A stretch of DNA of 64,000 bases from JADKFD01 sp050250665 (GTDB lineage Bacteria > Pseudomonadota > Gammaproteobacteria > Xanthomonadales > SZUA-5), in NCBI GenBank assembly GCA_050250665.1, contig JBFWOF010000008.1, positions 1-64,000 on the forward strand, written 5' to 3'. Below are positions 8,701 through 18,170 of this stretch, in pieces. Position numbers and translations under genes: made by a program. Under the pieces are notes generated by a model that ran no database searches, was not told the DNA's origin, and saw only the letters and a list, made by a program, of their open reading frames with translations. The stretch's first letter is position 1. Every line of letters begins with the position of its first letter.

Positions 8701-8827
8701 ACAGCCGACTCGCCATGGGCATCGCTCGCGAGATCATCTGATCGCGATCAAGGCAGCCCGTCGATGGCAACTTATCTTTGCCACGACAGGCGTCTGAGCG
8801 AGGTCGCCATGAGCAGGGATCAGGGGC

Positions 8828-9421
8828 ATGACTGATGTGCCGACCATGGCCGGAACCCGGGCCGCACCGCCCCTGTGGCGTGTAGTCGTCGCGATCATGG
8901 CCGCACCCGGAGAGATTCTGCGCCGACATGCCAGCGCCTTGCCGGCGTCTCTGGCCTTGGGGGTCTCGGGCACAGCCTTCGCCGTATTTTTTGCACAAAC
9001 CGCCATCGATCTGCACCAGCACAGCTGGAACGCAGAGGCCTTGGCGGGCATGGCGGTGTTGAGCACCATCGGGGCCCTGCTCGGAACTTTGGGTATCGCT
9101 CTTCTGGCCGTGCTCAATTTTGTGCTCTCACGTCCATTCAACAGCACCGTGAGCTTTGGCTGGACGCTGCGCGCCTTCGCGCTCGCCTACAGCCCGACCC
9201 TGATTTATGCGCTCTGCGGACTCGTGTTTCAGTTGACCCTGGGATGGCCGACGACCCTGGCTTTCGGCGTCACCGGGTACCTCTGGGCGCTTGGGCCCCT
9301 GCATGCGGCGGTCAACGAGCTCTGCCAGTCCAGACCGTTACCTGCAATGGTATTGACGACCCTGAACGGCGCTCTGCTGCTACTGGCGTGGGCCGGCGCC
9401 AGCATGGGGTACGGACCATGA
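8828..9421 (+). CDS. Yip1-like integral membrane protein
   Basis: 197-residue protein with about five hydrophobic helices (roughly 40-60, 70-95, 110-135, 140-160, 175-195) after a short polar N-terminus that contains a proline-flanked amphipathic stretch (WRVVVAIMAAPGEILRR). This layout resembles the bacterial Yip1 family. First gene of a four-gene chain in which every junction is an ATGA overlap. A tiny reading frame (8809-8835, with GAGG before it) overlaps its start. Function unknown; it may anchor or export its operon partners. Confidence 0.75.
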   Translation: MTDVPTMAGTRAAPPLWRVVVAIMAAPGEILRRHASALPASLALGVSGTAFAVFFAQTAIDLHQHSWNAEALAGMAVLSTIGALLGTLGIALLAVLNFVLSRPFNSTVSFGWTLRAFALAYSPTLIYALCGLVFQLTLGWPTTLAFGVTGYLWALGPLHAAVNELCQSRPLPAMVLTTLNGALLLLAWAGASMGYGP

Positions 9422-9867
9422 GCACCATCGCCTTTGCCCTCTTCGGCGCCTTGATGGCGCGCTCGATCAGCAGCGAGTTCGAAGCCGTGCCCCTGAGTGC
9501 ACTGCTGGCGGCAGTGGGCGGGTGGCTGGCGGTGCGCCTGCTACACCTGGTGCTGGTTGCCGCAATACCGAACATCGGATCTGATCGAGTCGCGCCGACC
9601 CAGGCGGTCAGTGCTGCCATGTCCTTGCTTCTGCCCTTCGCGCTATTGGCGGCGCTCGCCGAACTGGGCCTGGGCTGGCAGGCCACTCAGGCCTTCTTTG
9701 CGTCAGGCCTGATGTGCACCGGCGCCGCCGCCGCGGCTGCGTGCATGCGCTTGGGCGCACCGGCTCTGCGGGTCGTTGCGCTGTCCGGACTGTGGGCGCT
9801 GACAGGTGCCGGTGCCTGGATGCAGATGTGGATCGCGCTGGCGCCGTGGCTGGATGCAAGCGCATGA
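9418..9867 (+). CDS. Small polytopic membrane protein
   Basis: 149 residues, almost wholly hydrophobic, with about four helices (near 1-12, 25-50, 65-90, 95-145) and a few charged loops. No family is recognised. Start and stop each overlap the neighbours by ATGA, so it is expected to be made in step with the Yip1-like protein and the large exported protein. It is probably a membrane subunit of the same complex. Confidence 0.75.
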   Translation: MSTIAFALFGALMARSISSEFEAVPLSALLAAVGGWLAVRLLHLVLVAAIPNIGSDRVAPTQAVSAAMSLLLPFALLAALAELGLGWQATQAFFASGLMCTGAAAAAACMRLGAPALRVVALSGLWALTGAGAWMQMWIALAPWLDASA

Positions 9868-12800
9868 ACCGCGCAATGAACAGGATCCTGCTCGCCCTGG
9901 TGCTGATTGCAAGCACTGCTGCCGCAGCAGCTGATCCGACGGTGAACTGGGGGCCGCTGCCGCCCGGATGGAACGCCTGGCAGGTTCAGGGGCAATCGAG
10001 TACGCCGATCGCCAGCGAGGGAACTCACGCACTGGGTGCCTACCATCTGGTTCTGCAGTCAGCGGAGCCCAACGGCTGGCGCGCCGTGATCGAGATTCGC
10101 TTGAGCACCAAGAACATCAGCAATCTGGAGTCGTTTGCCGCCGAATTCGCCGGGCAAGGACTGCAACGTCAGGTCGAGAGCGGCGATTTCAACGGCCAGC
10201 CGGCGCTGCACGCAAGAGGTGCCGGCCGTACCTCGAGTTTCGACGACTGGTTGATCCTGCAGCCGGTCAGGGGCGGTCAGCCTTGGGTGGCGACGATGTT
10301 GAGCTGCGCCTTCAGCCCGGGACGACCAGGCTACGAACAATGCCAGGCGCGCCGAGCCGAACTTGACCAGATCCTGAAGACGATTGCCTTTGGCGGATCG
10401 CCTCCTGCTCGGCTTCACGCCAGCATACTGCTGCCGCCAGATCTCAAGCCCGGCGATGTGATTTCGCCATCGGCAGTGGTGGTCGATGGCGAAGGCCGCC
10501 CGCCGCGAGGCGAGATCGGCGTGGTCTGGTACTTCAATCGCACGCAGACCAACGGCCTGATCTGGGATGGTCAGCCGCTGCATATCGAATTGCAGGCCAG
10601 CGCCGACGGCCAGGCGCTGACCGCCGAACTGAGCCTGCCAGCCTATGGCTCGGGTCCGCCGGTTCCCGTTGCAAGGACACCTTCTGGGGTGGCCGTGGAC
10701 GGTGTGGTACCCGGCCTCAATGGCATTGGCGATCTTCCCGGCCCGCGAAACGGAATCGAGGCACTGGTCGGCACGCTGGGGCCGGGCGCGCTGGGTCTGC
10801 TTGGAGCCTTGCTGTCCGGATTGCTGACGGCGCCGGGACCGCTACCTCAGCCTCCCGCACCACCGCAGTCACCCAGGCGGCGGCGGCGACCCGGGGACCA
10901 TGGGGATGCCGACTCTGCGCCCGACGCCGATGACGACAACGAAGATGAGAAAGGCGATTCCGAGCATCCGGACCGCGGCGGCGCTCCAGCGACAACGCGA
11001 CGCCGCCGTGGTGGCAAGGATGGCGATGCAGCCAAGCCGCAGCCGGCGCCCCCGCCAGGGCCAGGCGACCATGTGCGCCGCCGCCTCGAACAGATGCGGC
11101 GAATCGCCGAGCGCAACGGTAATCGCGAACTGAAGGAGGCCATTGATCGGGCGGCATCGCTGGGTTTTGGTGCCAACGGCCGCTTTAATCCCGAGGCCTG
11201 GAAAGCGGCTCAGAAGGAACTCTGGGCGGCTCGCGATCGCAGTCTTGGCCAGATTCCGAGCCCAAATTCGGCACTCCGCGATGCACTCGGCAGTGGCGTG
11301 GTGGCGGTCGGGAGCGCTCTGGGTCAGGGCGCCAGGGCAGCGGGCAGCATGGTGGGCGGTCTGGCCTCGCTGGTGTCCGGCGGCGTGCGTGGCGCGGCCG
11401 CGATCGGGGACGCGGTCGTGCACTTGCCCAGTTTTGTTCGGGGCGCCAACGACTGTGTCGGGCAATGGGCCGATCGAAATGCAAGCACGGAAAAGCGGAT
11501 CTTCACTGAAGGCATGCGTGATGGTCGCGTTGGCGATGCCCTGATCGGCCTGGCCATGGGCGGCGTCAAGGCCGGCGCCGGGATCGCCGGCAGGGCCGCG
11601 AGCTTCATCAAGAAAGATGTCCTGCCCTGGGAGGAAGTGGGCGCATTGACCAACTCCAGGGCTTCTCTGGAAGAGAAGCTATGGGCGGTTCCTGCCGCGG
11701 CAGCCAAGATCGCCAGCCTGATGACCCTGGGTCAGAATGTCGGCACCCAACCCGCCACCAGTTGGGGCCGCGCCATCGCCAATGCGTCCGATCGATGGGC
11801 CACACGCGACCTGGCCGCGGCGTCACAGGCAGCGGCCAACGAAATCGGCCGGCTGGAAGCCCAGGCAGTCGGTTTCCAGAGGGCCGCGGCAGGGCCCAAT
11901 GCTGCCGGCGTCAAGGGCCTGCTTGAACGCACCAACAAGGCGCTGGAAAAGGCACGCGAACTCAAGGCCGCCACCAGCGCGGCGCAGGACGTCGAGCGGC
12001 TCAGCCGCGAGTGCATGCGCGGGCGCGAGGCCTTCCAGAACTACCAGCAGGCGCAGCGCGCGTTGGCCGACAATCCTCAGCTCAGCAAGGCCATTGATGA
12101 GGCTCTGGTCGCCAACAACGGCGGCGCTTCTCTTTCTGGCGCTCGCGTGCGCGAACTGATCGGCCAGGACGCCCACACCTTGATGACCGCGCGAAAGTTG
12201 CAGTTGCAGAACCAGGCCTTGAATCAAGCCAGCAAACGCATCATCGAGGAAGAGGCGCGGGCGCTGCAGGCAGCTGGGGATAAGATTCCGCGCCGGTTCG
12301 ACACCTTCAACGCGACGCAGGGCAGCCGCTCGCGAATCTCGGGATCCAATGTGAACGCCGATCTGGACCAGACCGTGCTCGGCCTGAAACATGTCAGCCG
12401 TGAGCAGGCGGAGCGGATCATTCAGCAGGAATGCAACCGGGTCGGCATGACCCAGAAGCAGCTCGACATCAATATCTACCGTCCGAGCAAGGGACTGATG
12501 GACGCCCGGGGCGCTGCACCCAATGCCCAGGCAACGCTGGAGAATATCGGTCAGACCAGTGGCACGGCCGGTCATCACCCAGTGCACGTCAGCCGCAACG
12601 GCCAAATCACCGTGGGTGATCACGTGTCTACACCTCAAGGGCGCGAGGCTGTGCTCGCCGGTCGCCGCAGCATGCAGCCACCACCCGGCGTGGACCGCGA
12701 GCAATGGCTGTGGGAAGGCCATCAAGGAGCGCCGGTGCAAGTTCCGAAAAGCCAGTGGGCCGCAGTCCGGCAAACGCAACTGGAAGGCATCGGGCATGCG

Positions 12801-13001
12801 TTTGAGCGCGGCGACATGAATCAGATGGTCAAGTACGCCAATCGCGGGCGAACGGTTGGCTTGCGCATGGACGATGCCACGGCGCAGCTGGTGCGTGCTG
12901 TCGCTGGACAAAAGGATCCGGCGCTGGCGGCACAGATGCTGCGGCAGGCCGGCGTGAGCTCGCCGGCAGAACTGATGACACGACTGGGACTGAAGCCATG
13001 A
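9864..13001 (+). CDS. Large exported multidomain protein of unknown function
   Basis: 1045 residues from ATG 9864 (ATGA overlap with the previous gene). Order seen: signal peptide (about 1-23, ending AAAAD); a globular N-terminal domain (24-180) whose PLPPGW start recalls PsbP/DcrB-type folds; a beta-rich domain (185-265); a hydrophobic segment (about 299-322) that could span the membrane; a long disordered stretch (325-403) with Pro, Arg and Asp/Glu runs; an Ala/Gly-rich helical part (405-800); and a C-terminal domain (805-1045) containing ISGSNVNADLDQ, resembling the GS...DxD signature of nucleotidyltransferase folds. A segmental Gly-rich stretch (475-580) could be membrane-active. Effector or toxin-like architecture is an inference. 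Confidence 0.85.
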   Translation: MNRAMNRILLALVLIASTAAAAADPTVNWGPLPPGWNAWQVQGQSSTPIASEGTHALGAYHLVLQSAEPNGWRAVIEIRLSTKNISNLESFAAEFAGQGLQRQVESGDFNGQPALHARGAGRTSSFDDWLILQPVRGGQPWVATMLSCAFSPGRPGYEQCQARRAELDQILKTIAFGGSPPARLHASILLPPDLKPGDVISPSAVVVDGEGRPPRGEIGVVWYFNRTQTNGLIWDGQPLHIELQASADGQALTAELSLPAYGSGPPVPVARTPSGVAVDGVVPGLNGIGDLPGPRNGIEALVGTLGPGALGLLGALLSGLLTAPGPLPQPPAPPQSPRRRRRPGDHGDADSAPDADDDNEDEKGDSEHPDRGGAPATTRRRRGGKDGDAAKPQPAPPPGPGDHVRRRLEQMRRIAERNGNRELKEAIDRAASLGFGANGRFNPEAWKAAQKELWAARDRSLGQIPSPNSALRDALGSGVVAVGSALGQGARAAGSMVGGLASLVSGGVRGAAAIGDAVVHLPSFVRGANDCVGQWADRNASTEKRIFTEGMRDGRVGDALIGLAMGGVKAGAGIAGRAASFIKKDVLPWEEVGALTNSRASLEEKLWAVPAAAAKIASLMTLGQNVGTQPATSWGRAIANASDRWATRDLAAASQAAANEIGRLEAQAVGFQRAAAGPNAAGVKGLLERTNKALEKARELKAATSAAQDVERLSRECMRGREAFQNYQQAQRALADNPQLSKAIDEALVANNGGASLSGARVRELIGQDAHTLMTARKLQLQNQALNQASKRIIEEEARALQAAGDKIPRRFDTFNATQGSRSRISGSNVNADLDQTVLGLKHVSREQAERIIQQECNRVGMTQKQLDINIYRPSKGLMDARGAAPNAQATLENIGQTSGTAGHHPVHVSRNGQITVGDHVSTPQGREAVLAGRRSMQPPPGVDREQWLWEGHQGAPVQVPKSQWAAVRQTQLEGIGHAFERGDMNQMVKYANRGRTVGLRMDDATAQLVRAVAGQKDPALAAQMLRQAGVSSPAELMTRLGLKP

Positions 13002-14170
13002 GCCTGGAGCAGTTGCGGATCCCGCTGAGTGCGCTGAAGGCGCTGGGTGAGTTGAAAGAGCCAGGTTGCGGACCACTGTCGCCGCTCGCTCGGGTATCAC
13101 GGCCCTCAGGCCCGGCCGACCGCGAGGCCTTGATGGCCGCGCTGACGCAAACTTCAGGCGCCTGGCAGTGGAGCTTTCCGGCGCTGCTCGATCCAGGCCT
13201 GACCCTGGCCGTGCTGGTGGCGGACCGCGAGCGATCACTCTTGGGGCAATATCTATGGACCGATGTTGACGGCGCCACACCGGGCTTCCAGGTGTCACTG
13301 GAAGACCAGGCGCTGATACTGAGTGGGCCGTTGACAACCGAGGAGCTGCGGGCCTCGCTGCTGGATCTGCTGGACTTGGGCCGCGTGGCCGAAATTGCAC
13401 CTGCGCGCTATGTACTGGATAGTGAGCAGTTGTGGGCATTGCTGGCACTGATCGATACCTTCGGTACAGCCAGCGCTCTGCGCACGGCCGCTCGTGCGCT
13501 GGGACCGCCACCGGGCGTCACTCTGGCGGATATCCGCGCCAGCTGGGACGCGAGCCTGATGCGGCCGAATCCAGGCTGGGCGGTGTCGCTGGCGGCGACG
13601 GTAGCTCCTGATCAGCTGCCGACTGACTTTGCTGCGCGCCTGCTCCCGGTGCTCCAGCGCCTGCATGAAGCCGAACTGCTGACACTGATCGAAGGTGAAC
13701 AGGGCGATCCCCTGGGCGAGGTGTGCCTGCTCGGCGAGGGGCTGGATCTGCTGTGCCGCGGGCTGGCAGACGGTGGCATCAGCTTCGGTCTGGTCCGATC
13801 GCAGCAGGTGCAGCCGGATCTGGTCACGGTTGCACGTCTTGCTGGTTTCCGCACGGCCGGCGGCTGCGTGCTCTTCGAGCTCAGCGCCCTGTCCGAGAAT
13901 CGCGCCGAACTGATGTTGATTGGCCCCACCCAGCTGGTCGAACTGCTGGACGAACTCCTATCTCCAACCCCGTCGAGCACGCCCGGGCCGGCCCTGGACG
14001 GCCGCTCGCCCTATCGAAGTGAAGCCTTGCTGCAACAACTGCAGACGGCAGGGACTGACTCCAGTCTGCCTGCCTTGACCTGCCCCGAATGTGGGTCACC
14101 GGTCAGTCCGCGGGCACGCTTTTGCGGTAGTTGCGGGAAGGCGCTGCCAGCAACCGGGCTCCAGTCCTGA
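12998..14170 (+). CDS. Zinc-ribbon protein, last gene of the coupled operon
   Basis: 390 residues with no signal or membrane segment. The long N-terminal part (1-340) is acidic, Leu-rich alpha/beta with no recognised family. The C-terminus carries a four-cysteine zinc ribbon CPEC...CGSC (about 362-383) of the kind found in bacterial scaffolding and regulatory proteins. It overlaps the preceding gene by ATGA, so it is probably a cytoplasmic partner, chaperone or adaptor of the 1045-residue protein. That role rests on context only. Confidence 0.8.
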   Translation: MSLEQLRIPLSALKALGELKEPGCGPLSPLARVSRPSGPADREALMAALTQTSGAWQWSFPALLDPGLTLAVLVADRERSLLGQYLWTDVDGATPGFQVSLEDQALILSGPLTTEELRASLLDLLDLGRVAEIAPARYVLDSEQLWALLALIDTFGTASALRTAARALGPPPGVTLADIRASWDASLMRPNPGWAVSLAATVAPDQLPTDFAARLLPVLQRLHEAELLTLIEGEQGDPLGEVCLLGEGLDLLCRGLADGGISFGLVRSQQVQPDLVTVARLAGFRTAGGCVLFELSALSENRAELMLIGPTQLVELLDELLSPTPSSTPGPALDGRSPYRSEALLQQLQTAGTDSSLPALTCPECGSPVSPRARFCGSCGKALPATGLQS

Positions 14171-14318
14171 GCTGCGAGTCAGTGTCAGGCTGATTCGCCA
14201 ACGGGCGCATGGTGCGGCAGCGCCCAGGCTCAGGCCGCAGGCATTCCCCTGATCCATATCAAGGTGCTCCAAGGGCTCAGGACTACCCTCAGAGCAGTGA
14301 AGCTCTCAGGAGACGGCC

Positions 14319-16748
14319 ATGCACGGGATTCGGCTATGGGCTGCTTGTCTGGCTCTGGGGTTGTGGCTGCCACTTGCCCCGGCCCGCGCCGACACGCTCG
14401 ATAAGGTGCTGCAGATTCTGCACAGCGCCCAGCTGATCGATCAGGGGGTGGTTGATGCCAAGCCATTGGTGCAGTGCGTGATCGAGCATTCGCCGCAATA
14501 TTGCATCGACGAAGGCAGCGCCTACCTCAGCGGCAGCGACCCCAAGGTCAAGCTGGTGGTGGACCTGATCCGCGCCGCGCGCGCCAGCGACTGGCTGCTG
14601 GTGCTGGAACTCACCGGCACCGATGTGCTGACCCAGGTCGCCTGCAATGCGGGCATTCCAGCGGGCGGCGCGGTCAAGGAATTCATCTGTTCCGGGCTGA
14701 TGGTCAAGGTGGCGAAACAGGCCAAACCGGTGGTTCGTCAGGTGCTGGTGGCGGTGAAATCCGGCGATCTGGACGACTGGCTGATGGTGGCTACGATGAC
14801 CGGCCCGACGCTCGCCTGTGATCTGATGCCTTCGTCCATTCCAGGCAAGGACGCGGTCTGCAGTGTCCTCGGTCAGGTGCTGGGTGGCGCAGTACAGGCG
14901 GTCGCCGATGCCGCCAACGCCGTCTGGGGTTCGGCGACGGCCGTGGGTGAGTGGATTTCCGGGCAAAGCAAACACATGCCAGTCGAGACCTACTACGCGC
15001 TCTACTGGAAACCCTGGTACCACACCGGCACGCTCATTCTGTTACGGGGCCAATCATCCAACTGGGGTGGCTTGCTGAAGGAAGTGCGTGATCCCTGCGA
15101 GGACTATTTCGACTCGCACACCATGAGTCAGGACCACGCGCAACGCGTCTGCAACGACATGCGCGACCGCTTTTCGCGGGAGGTCGGCATCTTTGTGCAA
15201 GCCATGCGGGTGGCGCCCGAGGCCTACCGTCAGGCTGTTGCCCTGCCGCTGGCCGAGGTCTGGGCGGTGACCGACCATGGCAAGGGCGATACGCTGGCCG
15301 CGCACCGTCCGCTGATCGTCAATGGCTGTGAGGTGGATCTGCGCGCCAAATTCCCGTTTCCCGAGCCCGATCCGCGTCAGTGCACCGCTATCCGCGACAT
15401 AGCCGAGCGCATGGGCAGTCAGTGGAAACAGGGTCTGGAAGCGCTCTACCAGAAATGCGTGAACCGGCAGGCACGGCAGGTACCGCAGCCCTCGGTCTGG
15501 GAGGATCGCTGCGAGCAGATTGGACAGCAATTCGCCAATGACCTGCTGGCTGCGCGCATCAAGGTCGAGTCCAGGGTCAAGCAACTGCTGCAGTCTGGCG
15601 CCTGCGTGGTGCCGGCTGGGTGGAAGAAGAGCGATGGCGCGCAGCTCGAATGCGGCGATTACCTCGGCTACCGGCAGTGCCTGGACGCGCTGTCTGCAGC
15701 TCATCCGGAAAAGCGCTGCAGCTTCGATCAGCGCAAGGCCGATACCGAACTTGCCGGGAAGGTGGTGGAACAACTCGGTGGCCGGGCCCGCTGCAGTCAC
15801 ACCCAGGCAGGAGAAATTGTCTGTCTGCGCCCCTGGCTGCAATCACGCTGCGAGAACGAGTTGGGCAAGGCCCGCCAGTTCGGCCAGTACGCCCACACCG
15901 GCCTGAGCTGCCGCTACCAGCAAACACCGACCTACACGCAAGGACTTGCCGAGGTCGAGCGCATCCTCGATGCCCTGAATCGAGCGCCCTCCGGCCCCGC
16001 TGGTGAAATGCGCCTGCGCCAGCCGAATACCGCAGCCTCGTTGCGGATGATCAATTGCAAAGCCACTCGCGATCCGCTGGCCATCAGCTGCAACAACACC
16101 AGCGTCATTCTGGAACTGGGCGAACGTCTGCCCGGAGCGCGACTGCCGCACTGCCAGCCCGATCCGAATTTCTGGGGGGTCGATGCACCCTGCTACGTCG
16201 GTGCGCTGGAACTACCTCAGGGCGCACTCGGTGAAACGCAGGTCATGCCGCCAAGGCGTTCCGGGGAGGCGGACAGCCCACCCGAGCGCATACAGCCACG
16301 TCTGGACCCCCGACGTCAGATGCGCGCGGCGCCCGATCTGCAACTGGGCGACCGACCGAAGTTCGCCGGCAGCCTCCAGGCCTGGCAGAGCACCGTAGCG
16401 CTGACCGGCAGTGCGCTGCCGCTTGATCGCAGCGGCAATTGCGGGCTGCGGCTGGAATACCGCGTGATCAATCGCGGATCGGCAGCCAGCACGACGACAC
16501 AGATCGAATTCATGATCGAAGGCCGGACCCAGGATCAGGCGCTTCCGGCGCTGGCTGCAGGCGCGCAGTTTGATGGCGTCGTGATGCTGTCGATGCCGGC
16601 CGGGCAGCACCGCCTGCGCGCCCGGCTTGATCCACGGAACACTGTCGACGAACTCAGCGAGGACAACAACGATGGCACTGTCAGCGTACAGATCGAGGGC
16701 GCCTGCGGACGCGATCAAAAGTTGCTGAATCTGCGCCGTCGGGATTGA
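14319..16748 (+). CDS. Secreted Cys-rich protein with C-terminal CARDB-like domain
   Basis: 809 residues with a clear signal peptide (about 1-25, ending ARAD) and a good AGGAGA site 5 bases before the ATG. About 25 cysteines are spread over residues 50-620, fitting a disulfide-rich periplasmic or extracellular protein. Helical N-terminal half (30-220), then Cys-rich middle. The end (about 690-795) has the CARDB adhesion-type pattern, including the hallmark LDPRNTVDELSEDNND. It starts 148 bases after the coupled operon in the same direction and probably belongs to the same module. Catalytic motifs are not evident. Confidence 0.85.
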   Translation: MHGIRLWAACLALGLWLPLAPARADTLDKVLQILHSAQLIDQGVVDAKPLVQCVIEHSPQYCIDEGSAYLSGSDPKVKLVVDLIRAARASDWLLVLELTGTDVLTQVACNAGIPAGGAVKEFICSGLMVKVAKQAKPVVRQVLVAVKSGDLDDWLMVATMTGPTLACDLMPSSIPGKDAVCSVLGQVLGGAVQAVADAANAVWGSATAVGEWISGQSKHMPVETYYALYWKPWYHTGTLILLRGQSSNWGGLLKEVRDPCEDYFDSHTMSQDHAQRVCNDMRDRFSREVGIFVQAMRVAPEAYRQAVALPLAEVWAVTDHGKGDTLAAHRPLIVNGCEVDLRAKFPFPEPDPRQCTAIRDIAERMGSQWKQGLEALYQKCVNRQARQVPQPSVWEDRCEQIGQQFANDLLAARIKVESRVKQLLQSGACVVPAGWKKSDGAQLECGDYLGYRQCLDALSAAHPEKRCSFDQRKADTELAGKVVEQLGGRARCSHTQAGEIVCLRPWLQSRCENELGKARQFGQYAHTGLSCRYQQTPTYTQGLAEVERILDALNRAPSGPAGEMRLRQPNTAASLRMINCKATRDPLAISCNNTSVILELGERLPGARLPHCQPDPNFWGVDAPCYVGALELPQGALGETQVMPPRRSGEADSPPERIQPRLDPRRQMRAAPDLQLGDRPKFAGSLQAWQSTVALTGSALPLDRSGNCGLRLEYRVINRGSAASTTTQIEFMIEGRTQDQALPALAAGAQFDGVVMLSMPAGQHRLRARLDPRNTVDELSEDNNDGTVSVQIEGACGRDQKLLNLRRRD

Positions 16749-16889
16749 CCCTCCGCTCGGGCCCGGCGTTATGGCTACAATGGGCCTGGCGCACCAGACC
16801 CAGTGCGATCGGGTGGACCAGCGCAGCGATTCCCCGGGTTGTGTCCGCCAGCGGCCGCAACCTTCGTTCCACGAAGCAAGGAGCTGCAC

Positions 16890-17123
16890 ATGAGCGTATG
16901 CAAGATCATCGAAATCTCCTCGTCATCGCCCAAGGGCTTTGAAGACGCCATCGCCGCCGGTATTGCCCGCGCATCGGAGACCATCAAGCACATCCAGGGC
17001 GCCTGGGTGTCCGAGCAGAAGGTCGTGGTCGAGAAGGGCAAGGTCGTCGACTATCGCGTGACCCTGCGCCTGACCTTCCTGCTCGACGAAGCCAAGCCGG
17101 AGAAGCCGGTCAAGAAGAAATAA
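16890..17123 (+). CDS. Dodecin flavin-storage protein
   Basis: 77-residue dodecin, which forms a hollow 12-mer that binds riboflavin or FMN and protects the cell from free flavin. The fold signature is complete: strand KIIEISSSSP, helix FEDAIAAGIARAS, and IQGAWVSEQ, whose tryptophan stacks on the flavin, followed by YRVTLRLTFLL. The ATG at 16890 has AAGGAG 7 bases upstream and matches family length. Monocistronic; the preceding 140 bases contain possible -10 boxes but no convincing promoter. Confidence 0.95.
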   Translation: MSVCKIIEISSSSPKGFEDAIAAGIARASETIKHIQGAWVSEQKVVVEKGKVVDYRVTLRLTFLLDEAKPEKPVKKK

Positions 17124-17329
17124 GTCAAAGGACTACGATCGCATGGCCCGATACTCGGGCCGTGCGCCTTTTCCGCGTGGACGACGGTGACGATCCGGCG
17201 CGATCGTTCTCACCGCGGGCCTCATCTGGAAATCCTGGGCCTGCTTCGTTGGATGGGAGCGGCAAAGCGAGCCACTCGCCCGGCGCTGTGATAGCGTAAT
17301 CCTGACTCAATGTAATGGAGACCGCGCGC

Positions 17330-17923
17330 GTGTCCTCCCCGGTATCGCCAGGATCGGTGCAAGGGCAGGACCTTGAAGCGCTGGTCGAACGCATCCAGAA
17401 CGGCGATCGTGAGGCTGAGTCGGAACTGATCGGCACCTATGCCCGTGGCGTGCGTGCGGTGGTCCGACACCACTGCAGACCTGGAGAACCCCAAGTCGAC
17501 GACATCACCCAGGATATCCTGACCCAGTTGCTGGGACGGCTGCGCGCGGGCGCCATCCAGGATTTGCAGGCACTGCCTCACTATCTGCGGGTGTCGATCA
17601 GGCACGCCTGTGCCGCGCACTATCGCCGCAATGGCGCGATGCTTGCTGCTTCGTCGGCCGAGGAGGCACGCAGCCAGGATGACGATCCGGAACTGCAGAC
17701 GCACCGCGGCCAGCTGCAGCAGGTCATCGGCGAACTCATTGCCGAATTGCCGGTCGAGCGTGATCGTGAAGTGCTCCGCCGCTTCTACCTGCACGACCAG
17801 GACAGACGCCGGGTTTGCCAGGCCCTGGGCATAGACGAGGGCCATTTTCACCGGGTGGTGCACCGGGCGCGGCAACGCCTGCGCGAGGCCATGCACCGGG
17901 TGGGCATGCACAACTTGCGCTGA
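17330..17923 (+). CDS. ECF-type sigma factor
   Basis: About 197 residues with sigma region 2 (about 25-100: IDDITQDILTQLLGRL-like core and YLRVSIRHAC) and region 4 (about 130-190: LPVERDREVLRRFYLHD, then GIDEGHFHRVVHRARQRL). The GTG at 17330 is preferred because GGAG lies 9 bases before it; an in-frame ATG at 17315 would add five residues. It is followed after 58 bases by a small ORF and then by the subtilase and CHAT genes. ECF factors of this type often control secreted-protease or envelope modules; target promoters were not identified. Confidence 0.88.
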   Translation: MSSPVSPGSVQGQDLEALVERIQNGDREAESELIGTYARGVRAVVRHHCRPGEPQVDDITQDILTQLLGRLRAGAIQDLQALPHYLRVSIRHACAAHYRRNGAMLAASSAEEARSQDDDPELQTHRGQLQQVIGELIAELPVERDREVLRRFYLHDQDRRRVCQALGIDEGHFHRVVHRARQRLREAMHRVGMHNLR

Positions 17924-17981
17924 GACAATCGCCGCGCTGGCAACTCCTGACTGATCTCTCAAGAGTCAGTTGGAGCGCGCC

Positions 17982-18170
17982 ATGGCATTGGCCCTGATAC
18001 CTGCAACCCTGAGCCAGCGGCAATTGTTGATGGGCTATCTCAACGATGCCCTGGATGCCGAAACCAGCGCCTGGTTCGAAGCCTGGCTGTTGACCCAACA
18101 GCCCTTGATCGAACTGCTGGATCGCTATAACGATGCACGCGATGAGCTGAACTCCAAGGTCGCACAGGTT
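17982..18170 (+). pseudogene. Small ORF after the sigma factor, 3' end lost or unresolved
   Basis: An ATG with GGAG 6 bases upstream opens a frame whose first 60 or so codons look coding (LMGYLNDALDAETSAW, then IELLDRYNDARDEL), reminiscent of the short anti-sigma-like proteins next to ECF factors. At 18171 the frame runs into the antisense strand of the subtilase and stays open to 19286, where the translation is no longer protein-like. A one-base shift near 18140 would give a stop (TGA) at about 18150. It is therefore either a truncated gene, an inversion junction or a sequencing frameshift. The anti-sigma role is inference. Confidence 0.45.

Noticed and set aside
11823..13511. 562-residue antisense frame over the 1045-residue protein
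   Set aside because: No ribosome site or family motif; the plus-strand gene has overlapping starts with its neighbours.
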